A DNA stretch of 7,325 bases from Chitinophaga pinensis (GCA_943329105.2 CALQCP020000112.1:1-7325); one strand, 5' to 3'. Counted from the first letter of the stretch, positions 1-6,252 are shown. The notes: generated by a model from the sequence alone, not told the origin. Translations and numbers: made by a program.

Positions 1-60
1 AACATGACGGTTCTGCGTCCGGACGGAACAGAGCGGGATGTTGAAGTTCCGCTGCGCTGA
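1..60 (+). CDS. C-terminal end of an unidentified gene (partial, 5' end outside window)
   Basis: Reading from base 1 gives 19 residues, NMTVLRPDGTERDVEVPLR, ending in TGA at 58-60. The alternation of hydrophobic and polar residues around an 'RPDGTE' turn looks like a closing beta-hairpin. It resembles the end of a PDZ domain, in which a 'V.V.R.G....V.V.L' pattern is usual, but 19 residues are far too few for a family call. It does not look like the Cys/Trp-rich tail often seen on DppD/OppD ATPases, which would be the expected upstream neighbour of a dppF-type gene. It lies on the same strand as the ATPase gene, 66 bp before that gene's preferred start, with a hairpin in between. That this is coding is inferred from the sensible peptide and the well-placed stop. 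Confidence 0.5.
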   Translation, partial: NMTVLRPDGTERDVEVPLR

Positions 61-77
61 CGGCACCGGCGGTGCCG
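61..77 (+). terminator. Perfect 7-bp GC-rich hairpin just after a stop codon (terminator-like or mRNA-processing element)
   Basis: CGGCACC (61-67) pairs perfectly with GGTGCCG (71-77) across a GGC loop. It begins on the base after the TGA at 58-60. No T-run follows (the next bases are GATAGC), so it is not a classical intrinsic terminator. It could attenuate or insulate between the upstream gene and the ATPase gene, stabilise the upstream 3' end, or do nothing. The pairing is seen directly; the role is inferred. Confidence 0.4.
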
Positions 78-126
78 GATAGCATCCCTGCTCCCAATGG
101 TTGCTTCGGCACAGGAATCCCCGAAA

Positions 127-990
127 ATGCACGGCGAACAGCCAGTCATCCTTGATGTGCGCGATTTGCACATGCATTTCCCGATTCGCAAGGGTGTATT
201 GCAGCGGGTCATTGGCCAACACAAGGCGGTTGATGGCGTGTCGTTCAAGATTCGTCGCGGCGAGACGCTGGGGTTGGTGGGCGAGTCTGGCTGCGGCAAG
301 ACCACGGTGGGGCGCACGGTCTTGGCTCTTCAGCAGGCGACATCCGGACAAGTGCTCTTTGAGGGTAAGGATGTATTCCGGCAGAACGCCGCCGATATGC
401 GGCGCATTCGTCGTGACATGCAGATCATCTTCCAGGATCCGGGCGGCAGCCTCAATCCGCGCATGCGCGTGGGGCGCATTGTGGGTGAACCGCTGGAAGT
501 GCATGGCATCGCTACCGGTGACGCTTTGCGTGAGCGGGTGGAGGAGTTGTTGGAGCAATGCGGCCTGTGGCGCGCCGCGGCGGATCGATACCCGCACGAA
601 TTTTCTGGCGGTCAGAAGCAGCGCATTGGAATTGCACGCGCGCTTGGATTGCAACCTAAGTTGATTGTGTGCGATGAGCCAACTAGCGCGCTCGATGTGA
701 GTGTGCAGAGTGAAATCTTGAATTTGCTAGGCGATTTGCAGGAGCAGCTTGGCTTGAGCTACCTATTCATTAGTCATGACATGGCGGTCATTCACCATGT
801 GTGTGATCGCATTGCAGTGATGAAAGACGGCAAGATTGTGGAAGAAGGCTCGCGCGAAGATGTGATTGGGAATCCCCAGCATCCGTATACGAAGCGACTC
901 CTGCTTGCCGTGCCAGAGTGCGACCCGCGTGTGGATGCAGTGAAGCGCGCCGAGCGGCAGCGCATGTTGGTGGAGGAGATTGAGCGATGA
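127..990 (+). CDS. dppF: Peptide/nickel-type ABC transporter ATP-binding protein, DppF/OppF family
   Basis: This is the ATPase subunit that powers an oligopeptide or dipeptide importer at the cytoplasmic face of the inner membrane. Counting from the ATG at 127 (287 residues), I see Walker A GESGCGKTT at 52-60, Q-loop Q103 in IIFQDP, the ABC signature FSGGQKQR at 159-166, Walker B LIVCDEP at 179-185 (D183, E184), the D-loop SALD, and H-loop H217 in FISHD. Near the C-terminus GNPQHPYTKRLL (248-259) marks the oligopeptide-type subfamily. An ATG at 97 is also in frame and would add ten residues, but it has no ribosome-binding site. The ATG at 127 has AGGA at 113-116, and its product starts as this family usually does, shortly before LDVRDLHMHFPI. 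The 3' end overlaps the next gene by ATGA. No permease, DppD or binding-protein gene is visible, so the substrate is unknown and the dppF symbol is family-level only. Confidence 0.93.
   Translation: MHGEQPVILDVRDLHMHFPIRKGVLQRVIGQHKAVDGVSFKIRRGETLGLVGESGCGKTTVGRTVLALQQATSGQVLFEGKDVFRQNAADMRRIRRDMQIIFQDPGGSLNPRMRVGRIVGEPLEVHGIATGDALRERVEELLEQCGLWRAAADRYPHEFSGGQKQRIGIARALGLQPKLIVCDEPTSALDVSVQSEILNLLGDLQEQLGLSYLFISHDMAVIHHVCDRIAVMKDGKIVEEGSREDVIGNPQHPYTKRLLLAVPECDPRVDAVKRAERQRMLVEEIER
972..978 (+). promoter_or_regulatory. Strong Shine-Dalgarno inside the end of the ATPase gene
   Basis: GGAGGAG lies 8 nt before the ATG at 987. It sits within the last codons of the upstream ATPase gene and fixes the start of the membrane protein whose ATG overlaps the ATPase stop. 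This supports real translation of the overlapping gene and coupling between the two. Confidence 0.75.
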
Positions 991-1532
991 ATGAGTATCC
1001 ACCACAGATGACGCCTGAACAGGCGGCCCGCAATCGACGAGTGATTGTTTGGGTAGCCGTGATCTTTGTATTGGTGTGCATTTCAGTATCGGTGTGGGGA
1101 TTCATGGTGACGCGCACTTCGCGTGAGCGTGCCAAGCAGACGGATGCGGCGCTTCGATCCGTAGCGTGGAGCATTCTTTGCTACGCCAGTTCCAACAACG
1201 GCGCGTTTCCGACATCAGATAAGGCGATTGAAATATCCACCGCTGGCGTAGCTCCTCCGACTGGAAAGCCATGGCCTTCGTCGTATGAATCCGCCATGGG
1301 TGGACTGCCGCCGATTGCGCTTGGTACCGCGCAGGCGATGATCGGCATTAGTTGGGGAGCGACTGCCGATGTTGTTCCCAACCTGAATACCAAGGGTCTT
1401 CCGAGTACCTTTGGAACGGTAGACACAGTGAATGGATGGATGGCGGAGTTCGCCAAAGACAAGATTCGTGAGCGTGCGCCGGGTGGCGCAAGTGCTCCGG
1501 AAAGTAATAGCGCCCCTCGCGGCGAGAAGTGA
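987..1532 (+). CDS. Single-pass membrane protein with a pseudopilin-like segment, function unknown
   Basis: I do not recognise this 181-residue protein as a named family. It has a polar N-terminus (1-18, NRR just before the membrane) and one strongly hydrophobic helix at about residues 19-41. A basic patch (TSRERAK) follows, then an amphipathic stretch at 54-77 containing LRSVAWSILCYASSNNGAFP. That stretch resembles the part of planctomycete pseudopilin-like proteins that follows the N-terminal helix, where 'L..I...L..YA.dNNG.FP' is common. The classical prepilin cleavage motif (G-F-T-L-x-E) is absent, so processing by a prepilin peptidase is not supported. The middle is rich in Gly and Pro, and the last 20 residues are a low-complexity Ala/Ser/Pro tail. 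Its ATG overlaps the ATPase stop (ATGA) behind a strong ribosome-binding site, and its TGA overlaps the GTG start of thyX. It is probably anchored in the inner membrane with its C-terminus outside (positive-inside rule ambiguous). Confidence 0.8.
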   Translation: MNEYPPQMTPEQAARNRRVIVWVAVIFVLVCISVSVWGFMVTRTSRERAKQTDAALRSVAWSILCYASSNNGAFPTSDKAIEISTAGVAPPTGKPWPSSYESAMGGLPPIALGTAQAMIGISWGATADVVPNLNTKGLPSTFGTVDTVNGWMAEFAKDKIRERAPGGASAPESNSAPRGEK

Positions 1533-2446
1533 GAAGTGAAGTGAGCACCGCATCCAAGCATTCAACCGCAACCTCACCGGCCATCAAGATTGTTCCGCCT
1601 GAAGCTCCGCTGCGCGATGTCATGGACGGAGCGTCGCGCTGGGAGATTCCGTGCTTGGATCATGGGTTTGTTGCATTGGTGGACTGCATGCCACGGCTAG
1701 TGCCGGAGGGCAAGACTGCAGACTTTGCCATTGTGCAAAGTGCGCGCGTGAGTTACGGCCAGGGCACCAAGCATGTCAATGAAGATCGCGGGCTGGTCCG
1801 GTACCTGATGCGGCATCGGCATTCCACGCCATTTGAAATGGTGGAATTCAAGTTCCACATTGCTATGCCGATCTTTGTTGCGCGGCAGTGGATTCGTCAT
1901 CGCACGGCCAATGTGAATGAATATTCAGCGCGCTACTCGATCGTGCCGGATCGCTTCTATCGCCCGGACATTGATGCGGTGCGTAAGCAGTCCAAGTCCA
2001 ATCGTCAGGGTGGCGACGAGCCGATTGATATTGGTACGGCTGAGGAGTTCATGCATCTCTTGGAGAAGGCTGAACTTCTGTACCAGGATTACATTGGCTT
2101 GACTGAGAAGGGCGTGGCGCGCGAATTGGCGCGTGCGGCTCTGCCAGTGAGCGTTTATACCGAGTGGTATTGGAAGTGCGATCTGCACAACATCTTCCAC
2201 TTCCTTTCGTTACGTCTTGATCCGCATGCGCAGTTGGAGATCCAAGTCTTTGCGCAGGCGATGTACGACCTGCTGAAGCCGATCGTGCCGGTGAGCGCGG
2301 AGGCCTTTGAGGACTATCGTTTGGAATCGATGCACCTCACGCGCCTGGAGATTGAGGCGATGCGGACCGGTCAGCCGCTTGCCACCGACAACAAGCGTGA
2401 GACTGCCGAGTGGGATGCCAAGCGGGAGCGGCTTGGGTTGGGATGA
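1529..2446 (+). CDS. thyX: FAD-dependent thymidylate synthase ThyX
   Basis: ThyX makes dTMP from dUMP using methylenetetrahydrofolate as carbon donor and FAD/NAD(P)H as reductant. It is the cytosolic alternative to ThyA for de novo thymidylate. The 305-residue product carries the diagnostic RHRX7S motif as RHRTANVNEYS at 123-133, followed by ARY. Upstream is the typical SARVSYGQGTK (71-81) and RHRHSTPFEMVEFKF (95-109). LSLRLDPHAQLEIQ (226-239) holds the Arg (R229) that in the family contacts dUMP. The start is taken as GTG at 1529, overlapping the previous stop (GTGA). A second GTG at 1541 is equally plausible, and an ATG at 1622 would remove 31 residues. The residues before about position 45 look like a non-conserved extension, as does the charged tail after 280. 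Co-transcription with the two genes upstream is likely. Family assignment is very secure; the start is not. Confidence 0.97.
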   Translation: MRSEVSTASKHSTATSPAIKIVPPEAPLRDVMDGASRWEIPCLDHGFVALVDCMPRLVPEGKTADFAIVQSARVSYGQGTKHVNEDRGLVRYLMRHRHSTPFEMVEFKFHIAMPIFVARQWIRHRTANVNEYSARYSIVPDRFYRPDIDAVRKQSKSNRQGGDEPIDIGTAEEFMHLLEKAELLYQDYIGLTEKGVARELARAALPVSVYTEWYWKCDLHNIFHFLSLRLDPHAQLEIQVFAQAMYDLLKPIVPVSAEAFEDYRLESMHLTRLEIEAMRTGQPLATDNKRETAEWDAKRERLGLG

Positions 2447-2483
2447 CGGGCGTATTGGGCGCGCCAGTGGCGCCATTGTCCCG
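2447..2483 (+). terminator. Weak imperfect hairpin directly after thyX
   Basis: GGCGC (2458-2462) pairs with GCGCC (2470-2474) over a 7-nt loop. An outer CGGG (2447-2450) can pair with CCCG (2480-2483) across an unpaired interior. It starts right after the thyX stop, but no T-run follows. It may mark the end of the three-gene unit, but GC-rich sequence makes such pairings common by chance. Confidence 0.25.
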
Positions 2484-2575
2484 CAGAAAGCAGCCTGAAT
2501 CTGACCGTTATTGGTCATTGCGTACCTGCGCGCTGGGTTGCAACGCGATCGTTTATTGGCGGTATTTGCCCGTAG

Positions 2576-3118
2576 ATGAAGCTTCGCTCGACGTATCCGG
2601 TTCTGGTGCTCGCCCTCATGCTGCTTGGGTTTGGCATGGGTGGTTGCTCGCAGCAGATCGGCGTCGAAGGTCGGAGCGACCGCTTGTATGCCGAAGCAAA
2701 GGGCGCGCTCTTGAGTGAGGGATTCCGATCGGTGGGCCGGTCGGGTGCGGTGGCCGGTGCGCAGGGCAGTGATCCGCGCACGGGCCGTTTGCAGTTCCTG
2801 TACTACGGCGACACCTTGGCCCCAACGATTGTTGAAGTGCAGATTCAGCCAAGCGTGTTTGGTCCGGATGCAGGGCAAGCGACGGTCGCAGTGGCGCTGA
2901 CTCCGGCGTCAGGCCAGCCTGAAGCGGATGGCAAAGCCGGGGATCAAGTTGCTCCGGGCTCCAAGGCTGCTGTCGCGCAACCGCCGGTCTTGCTGGGCGC
3001 GCATCTAGTGATTGTCAAAGCGTGGTCGAGCATTACCTTCGCTCCCGATCCATTCATCACCGACTTGGCGATGGGTGTTCTGCGTCGCGCGTATTCGCTG
3101 TCTGGCAACGCGCCCTGA
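2576..3118 (+). CDS. Putative lipoprotein, function unknown
   Basis: This is a 180-residue protein that I cannot assign to a family. The N-terminus has the three parts of a lipoprotein signal: a basic start (KLR), a hydrophobic core (residues 8-20), and a lipobox MGGC with Cys24 as the likely acylated residue. The mature part starts SQQIGVEGRSDRLY, then an alpha-helical-looking stretch (AEAKGALLSEGF), a region with several beta-strand-like segments (LQFLYYGD, TIVEVQIQP, QATVAVAL), a low-complexity Gly/Ala/Asp/Pro linker at about 109-136, and a final conserved-looking segment (GAHLVIVKAWSSITFAPDPFITDLAMGVLRRAYSL). It would sit on the inner or outer membrane facing the periplasm. The ATG at 2576 has no good Shine-Dalgarno (GGCGG at 2558-2562 is too far), but the signal peptide fixes the start well. 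It is separated from thyX by 129 bp and converges on the next gene. Confidence 0.75.
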   Translation: MKLRSTYPVLVLALMLLGFGMGGCSQQIGVEGRSDRLYAEAKGALLSEGFRSVGRSGAVAGAQGSDPRTGRLQFLYYGDTLAPTIVEVQIQPSVFGPDAGQATVAVALTPASGQPEADGKAGDQVAPGSKAAVAQPPVLLGAHLVIVKAWSSITFAPDPFITDLAMGVLRRAYSLSGNAP

Positions 3119-3127
3119 GCAGTTACT

Positions 3128-3574
3128 TTAGCGCTTCGCGGTGTCCGGTGGTTTGGAGATCAACCCAATCAGTGGCGATTCCGGAGTGACTTGGATTTGC
3201 ACAAGCACAATCGGAGTGGGATCAAAGTAGCGAAACCATCCGCCTGGGAATGGGCCTTCGCCGCGTTCGTCCCAGAAGGAGTCGATCGCTAGATCAAGGT
3301 TCTCGCCGGCGAGGAGCGCGTCAACGTGCCGTACATAGCGCTGGTTGATCCAAAGATCGAAGTTTCGATAGGAAACGGCAGTGGGGTTCACCACCTTGAT
3401 GGTGCCCTCAGTCACCGTGGGTATCACTTGGATGTCCACCATGGAGGCCTGCTTCAACTGCTTTGGAAATGGACGAGTTGCCTTATCCGGGTCATAGGGA
3501 TAACGCTGACATGCAACCGGGGCCACGGCCAGCAAGAGCGCGCAGGCGATGAGGTTCATGCGTTGGCGGTGCAT
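3128..3574 (-). CDS. Small putative lipoprotein with an Ig-like-looking domain, function unknown
   Basis: The product is 148 residues from the ATG at 3574, or 143 from the second ATG at 3559, which gives a tidier signal peptide (MNLIACALLLAVAPVAC). Neither start has a clear Shine-Dalgarno. The Cys at 22 (longer numbering) follows PVA, a slightly unusual lipobox because position -3 is Pro rather than Leu/Val, so lipidation is likely but not certain. The mature protein is mostly short beta-like segments: VDIQVIPTV, GTIKVVNPTA, FDLWINQRYVRHVDALLAGE, LDLAIDSFWDERGEGPFP, and PIVLVQIQV. That pattern (an 'N.T' strand, 'LW.N.RY', 'L..GE...L', 'F.DE.GE') suggests one Ig/FN3-like sandwich; I recall similar small secreted proteins in planctomycetes, but this is memory rather than a search. 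It converges with the other lipoprotein (9 bp apart) and diverges from dus. Confidence 0.72.
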   Translation of the reverse strand: MHRQRMNLIACALLLAVAPVACQRYPYDPDKATRPFPKQLKQASMVDIQVIPTVTEGTIKVVNPTAVSYRNFDLWINQRYVRHVDALLAGENLDLAIDSFWDERGEGPFPGGWFRYFDPTPIVLVQIQVTPESPLIGLISKPPDTAKR

Positions 3575-3628
3575 CGGCTACGTAGTATCCACAAAATCGG
3601 CGCTCGGCGTGCCGTGCTCGCCCGCAGT

Positions 3629-3641
3629 GGGTGCCGCACCC
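3629..3641 (+). promoter_or_regulatory. Short GC hairpin upstream of the dus start
   Basis: GGGTG (3629-3633) pairs with CACCC (3637-3641) over a CCG loop. It can be extended by G3627-C3643 and a T-G wobble. It ends about 18 nt before the preferred dus ATG at 3660, where a ribosome-binding site would sit; none is visible there. It may influence dus translation, or may be chance in GC-rich sequence, or may lie within coding sequence if dus starts further upstream. Confidence 0.2.
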
Positions 3642-3659
3642 GCACCGCGCTGGGCATCT

Positions 3660-4931
3660 ATGGGCGTTGAACTCAACCCTTCCCGCATTCCGCCTCGCGA
3701 GCTTTCGCGTTCCGTTGAAGAGACGGCGCGGTTGTTGCGCATTGATCCGCGGATTCCGGCGGCAGTCCCCGGGTTCGACGCGCCGTTCTTCCAAGCGGGG
3801 CTCGCAGGATATTCCGACGGCGCCATGCGGCTGGTGGCTCGTATGCATGGTGCACCGTTCTGTGTCACGGAGGCGCTCCTCGATCGCACGCTGATCAATG
3901 GCGGCAAAGGGCGCCGCAAAGAAGATCCGGATCTCATCGCCAGTGAGATCGGTATGGGAGAGATTGAAGACAACTGTGCGGCGGGGGTTGGCGATCATCC
4001 ACTGGCGGGGCAGATCATGGGCAGTTGGCCCGATGAGATTGCTCGTGGCGCAGAGATTCTGGCGGCCATGGGGCATGAAGTGATTGATGTCAACTTGGCA
4101 TGCCCCGTCAAGAAGATCAAGCGCAAGGCGCGCGGCGGGCATTTCTTGGCATTCCCCGAAGAGGCGATTGGCGTATTGCGCGCGGTGCGCGAAGCCGTTC
4201 CCGCAAACATTCCCTGCACCGTGAAGTTGCGGCGTTCGTTTGACGACACGCCGGAGATGGCGCACGCATTTGAACGAATCTTTGAAGCCTCGTACGAGAT
4301 GGGCTATGTCTGGGCGACCGTGCATTGTCGCACCGTGCAGCAGAAATACGCCGGTCCGGGTCGCTGGGAATTTCTCCGCGATTTGATGAAGCGTCGACCG
4401 GATCGCATTGTGTTCGGTTCCGGCGACATTTGGACTGTGCGCGATATCTTTCGGATGATTGACATGTGCGGCGTGCACGGCGTAAGTGTTGCGCGCGGAT
4501 GCATCGGAAATCCATGGATATTTAGACAGGCGCGGCAGATGATGGCCGGGCTCACGCCGTTTGGGCCGACCATTGATGAGCAGCGCGAAGTGTTGTTGGC
4601 GCATTACCGATTCAGTGAAGTGATTCATGGTGCGCGGCGCACCAGTCGGCACATGCGTAAGTTTGGAATCAAGTTTGCGCAACATCATCCGCATCCGTAC
4701 GCGGTGAAGCAGGATTTCATTCGCTGCGAGGATGCCGGCGAGTGGGCGGCAGTCATTGATCGTCACTACGGGCGGGAGGCGGTTGAACGCGCTGCCTCCG
4801 ATGGCTGGGTTCCGGCCGCGGTCACCGACGCTTCAGCGGCGCTGGCGATGGAGGACGCGGACCTTGATTGTTCGCCCGCTGATTGCGGCCCCACCGACAC
4901 GGCCACCAGTGCGGGCATCGGGCCGTCATAG
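3660..4931 (+). CDS. dus: tRNA-dihydrouridine synthase, DusB-like
   Basis: Dus enzymes reduce specific uridines of tRNA to dihydrouridine in the cytosol, using FMN and NADPH. From the ATG at 3660 the protein has 423 residues. The TIM-barrel landmarks appear in order: FDAPFFQAGLAGYSDGAMR (39-57, FMN-binding first strand), DVNLACPVKKIKRKARGG (143-160) with catalytic Cys148, CTVKLRRSFDD (186-196) with K189, VHCRTVQQKYAGPGRW (221-236) with H222, then GSGDI (253-257) and ARGCIGNPWIF (278-288), which bind the FMN phosphate. The C-terminal helical tRNA-binding part follows to about residue 384 and then a low-complexity Ala/Asp tail of about 40 residues. Oddities are ACP where GCP is usual and HCRT where HGRT is usual. 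An in-frame ATG at 3549 would give 460 residues but would overlap the divergent lipoprotein gene, so 3660 is preferred; the start is uncertain because no Shine-Dalgarno is visible. The 3' end overlaps the propeller gene on the other strand by 166 bp. Confidence 0.93.
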   Translation: MGVELNPSRIPPRELSRSVEETARLLRIDPRIPAAVPGFDAPFFQAGLAGYSDGAMRLVARMHGAPFCVTEALLDRTLINGGKGRRKEDPDLIASEIGMGEIEDNCAAGVGDHPLAGQIMGSWPDEIARGAEILAAMGHEVIDVNLACPVKKIKRKARGGHFLAFPEEAIGVLRAVREAVPANIPCTVKLRRSFDDTPEMAHAFERIFEASYEMGYVWATVHCRTVQQKYAGPGRWEFLRDLMKRRPDRIVFGSGDIWTVRDIFRMIDMCGVHGVSVARGCIGNPWIFRQARQMMAGLTPFGPTIDEQREVLLAHYRFSEVIHGARRTSRHMRKFGIKFAQHHPHPYAVKQDFIRCEDAGEWAAVIDRHYGREAVERAASDGWVPAAVTDASAALAMEDADLDCSPADCGPTDTATSAGIGPS

Positions 4932-6238
4932 CCATAAAGATCCACCGAGCCCGCTTCAAGCGGTCGTTCTTGGTCTTGCCGATGCCCGACGGCAAGGAAG
5001 TAGCGCGGGCCGGTGCGTGTGCTTCCGTGCGCGGTTCCAAATGCAAGTCCTGCTCCGAATCCATCGCCGGCGCGTGGGGTTCGTGCCAGCAGGCGTTCCA
5101 TGGCGAGCGAGCGAAGTTCCACGACCCATGCGGCGCCGATGTCTTCGGAGTCGGAGCGATCGGTCGCCGGTCCATCGGTGCCTGGTGCGCCGATGGCTGC
5201 CCAGCCATTTCCAAGCGCCACCGCCATTCCAAACGCATCGCCGGCACTGCCGCTGGGTGCAACGATCACTCTCCGAGGTAGCCACTGCCCGTCCTTCAGT
5301 GAGCAGTGCACCGCGGCTCCGCACGACACCGTTGATCCAACCGCGCGTGCAATCGGCGCGCCGATCAGCAGCTCGCAGCCCGCGAGCGCGACACTGGTAC
5401 CGAACCAGCCGACCGCGCCCGCGGGTGCACGCAAGGATGATTCGATCTTCCACCCATCCGCGCTGCGGTGCACGAGGTGGACGATGCCTGGACGGGGATA
5501 CGTTTCGCCGGCGCCGGGTTCGCCGATGGCGATCCAGTCGGCGCTGACCGCCACGGCGGAACCGAATCGTGCGCTTGCTCGCGGTGACGGTGGGCGAAGT
5601 CGTGTGACGAACGTCACTCCGTGTGCTGGCGCTGGTCCGACCTCAAAGATGTCGACGGCACCACTGTCGCGGTCGGGCGAGTCGGCGCGTGGCGATCCCA
5701 CCACGATCGTGCGGCCATCCGTGGCCACCGCTGCGCCGAACTCGGACGCAGGAACTGCGTCAGGGCAGGTGACCTCGTCGACTGACCACGATCCGTCGTG
5801 ATCGTGTGCAACCAGATACACCTGCCCCGAATCGCATCCGCGCTCGCGGCAGCCTGCGTGTGGTGAACCCACGACGCAGATGCCCTGTGCCGCCGCAAGC
5901 GCAAGTCCAAACCCCGCATTCCGCGCGGCTGCCGGATGTTCGACCATGACCGGGTCGAACGAGGGCAGCCCGAAACCGGCACGGATGCCGAAGGCCGTGA
6001 CCTGTGGCGGTCCGTCGCCGACGTCCGTGTCGCGCGCCGGGCCGATCCAAAGGCGGCCCTCAGTCACCGCCACCGCGGGACCGAATGTGCCGGAGACCGG
6101 TCGTGCCGGAATCTCCGTGCGCACTGGGCGCCAGCGCGGCGCGTCGTTGGCTGCCGTTGCCGCGAGCGCGATGACCGCGCAACTCACGGTGAAACAGGCA
6201 GCCAAGACGCGAGCGGGGATATGTGAGAGGTTTCGCAT
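4766..6238 (-). CDS. Exported seven-repeat FG-GAP beta-propeller protein
   Basis: The 490-residue product starts with a signal peptide (hydrophobic core about residues 11-29, likely cleavage near ATAA-ND), so it should be exported. The rest is a chain of FG-GAP-type repeats. Each blade core reads roughly FGxAVAVxxxxxxIGxP, with the Phe of FG at residues 52, 110, 167, 225, 279, 336 and 394. Spacing is 54-58 residues and there are seven copies, which fits a seven-bladed propeller like the integrin alpha head. Most blades end in a 'G.V.L...DG.W' strand (for example GQVYLVAHDHDGSW). Calcium loops of the DxDGxxD type are not evident. After about residue 440 there is an Ala/Ser-rich tail with no anchor or sorting motif that I recognise. 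The start at 6238 was chosen because TGAGGA lies 8 nt upstream and the signal peptide begins there; in-frame ATGs at 6247 and 6355 lack this. Likely role: extracytoplasmic binding or adhesion. The partner is unknown. Confidence 0.85.
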   Translation of the reverse strand: MRNLSHIPARVLAACFTVSCAVIALAATAANDAPRWRPVRTEIPARPVSGTFGPAVAVTEGRLWIGPARDTDVGDGPPQVTAFGIRAGFGLPSFDPVMVEHPAAARNAGFGLALAAAQGICVVGSPHAGCRERGCDSGQVYLVAHDHDGSWSVDEVTCPDAVPASEFGAAVATDGRTIVVGSPRADSPDRDSGAVDIFEVGPAPAHGVTFVTRLRPPSPRASARFGSAVAVSADWIAIGEPGAGETYPRPGIVHLVHRSADGWKIESSLRAPAGAVGWFGTSVALAGCELLIGAPIARAVGSTVSCGAAVHCSLKDGQWLPRRVIVAPSGSAGDAFGMAVALGNGWAAIGAPGTDGPATDRSDSEDIGAAWVVELRSLAMERLLARTPRAGDGFGAGLAFGTAHGSTRTGPRYFLAVGHRQDQERPLEAGSVDLYGYDGPMPALVAVSVGPQSAGEQSRSASSIASAAEASVTAAGTQPSEAARSTASRP

Positions 6239-6246
6239 GACGCGCA

Positions 6247-6252
6247 TCCTCA
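6247..6252 (-). promoter_or_regulatory. Ribosome-binding site deciding the propeller-gene start
   Basis: On the minus strand TGAGGA ends 8 nt before the ATG at 6238. The in-frame ATG at 6247 overlaps this motif and so is unlikely to be the start. Confidence 0.6.

Noticed and set aside
2410..2718. Plus-strand open frame bridging thyX and the lipoprotein gene
   Set aside because: It overlaps both genes in another frame and has no domain or ribosome-binding site; the flanking genes are better supported.
2210..2878. Minus-strand open frame of 222 codons across the end of thyX and the first lipoprotein
   Set aside because: It is antisense to conserved ThyX sequence and to a good lipoprotein signal, and its composition (Arg/His/Pro-rich) is unlike a real protein.
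3578..3585. Palindrome CTACGTAG between the divergent lipoprotein and dus genes, considered as an operator
   Set aside because: Eight bases of perfect symmetry are too short to claim, and no second copy or adjacent promoter is visible.
3549..3659. N-terminal extension of dus from the ATG at 3549
   Set aside because: It would overlap the 5' end of the divergent lipoprotein gene, has no ribosome-binding site, and adds residues unlike Dus N-termini.
3492..4766. Long minus-strand open frame (424 codons) covering nearly all of dus
   Set aside because: It is antisense to a clear Dus protein, is rich in Arg, His and Cys with no recognisable domain, and also crosses the start of the minus-strand lipoprotein gene in another frame. 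It is a codon-bias shadow.
5013..5801. Plus-strand open frame of 262 codons inside the propeller gene
   Set aside because: The opposite strand encodes regular FG-GAP repeats; this frame is Pro/Ser/Ala-rich and its apparent periodicity only mirrors the repeats.
4926..6085. DNA-level tandem repeat underlying the FG-GAP blades
   Set aside because: The blades are similar in protein pattern only; the nucleotide sequences of successive blades are too diverged to call a DNA repeat.
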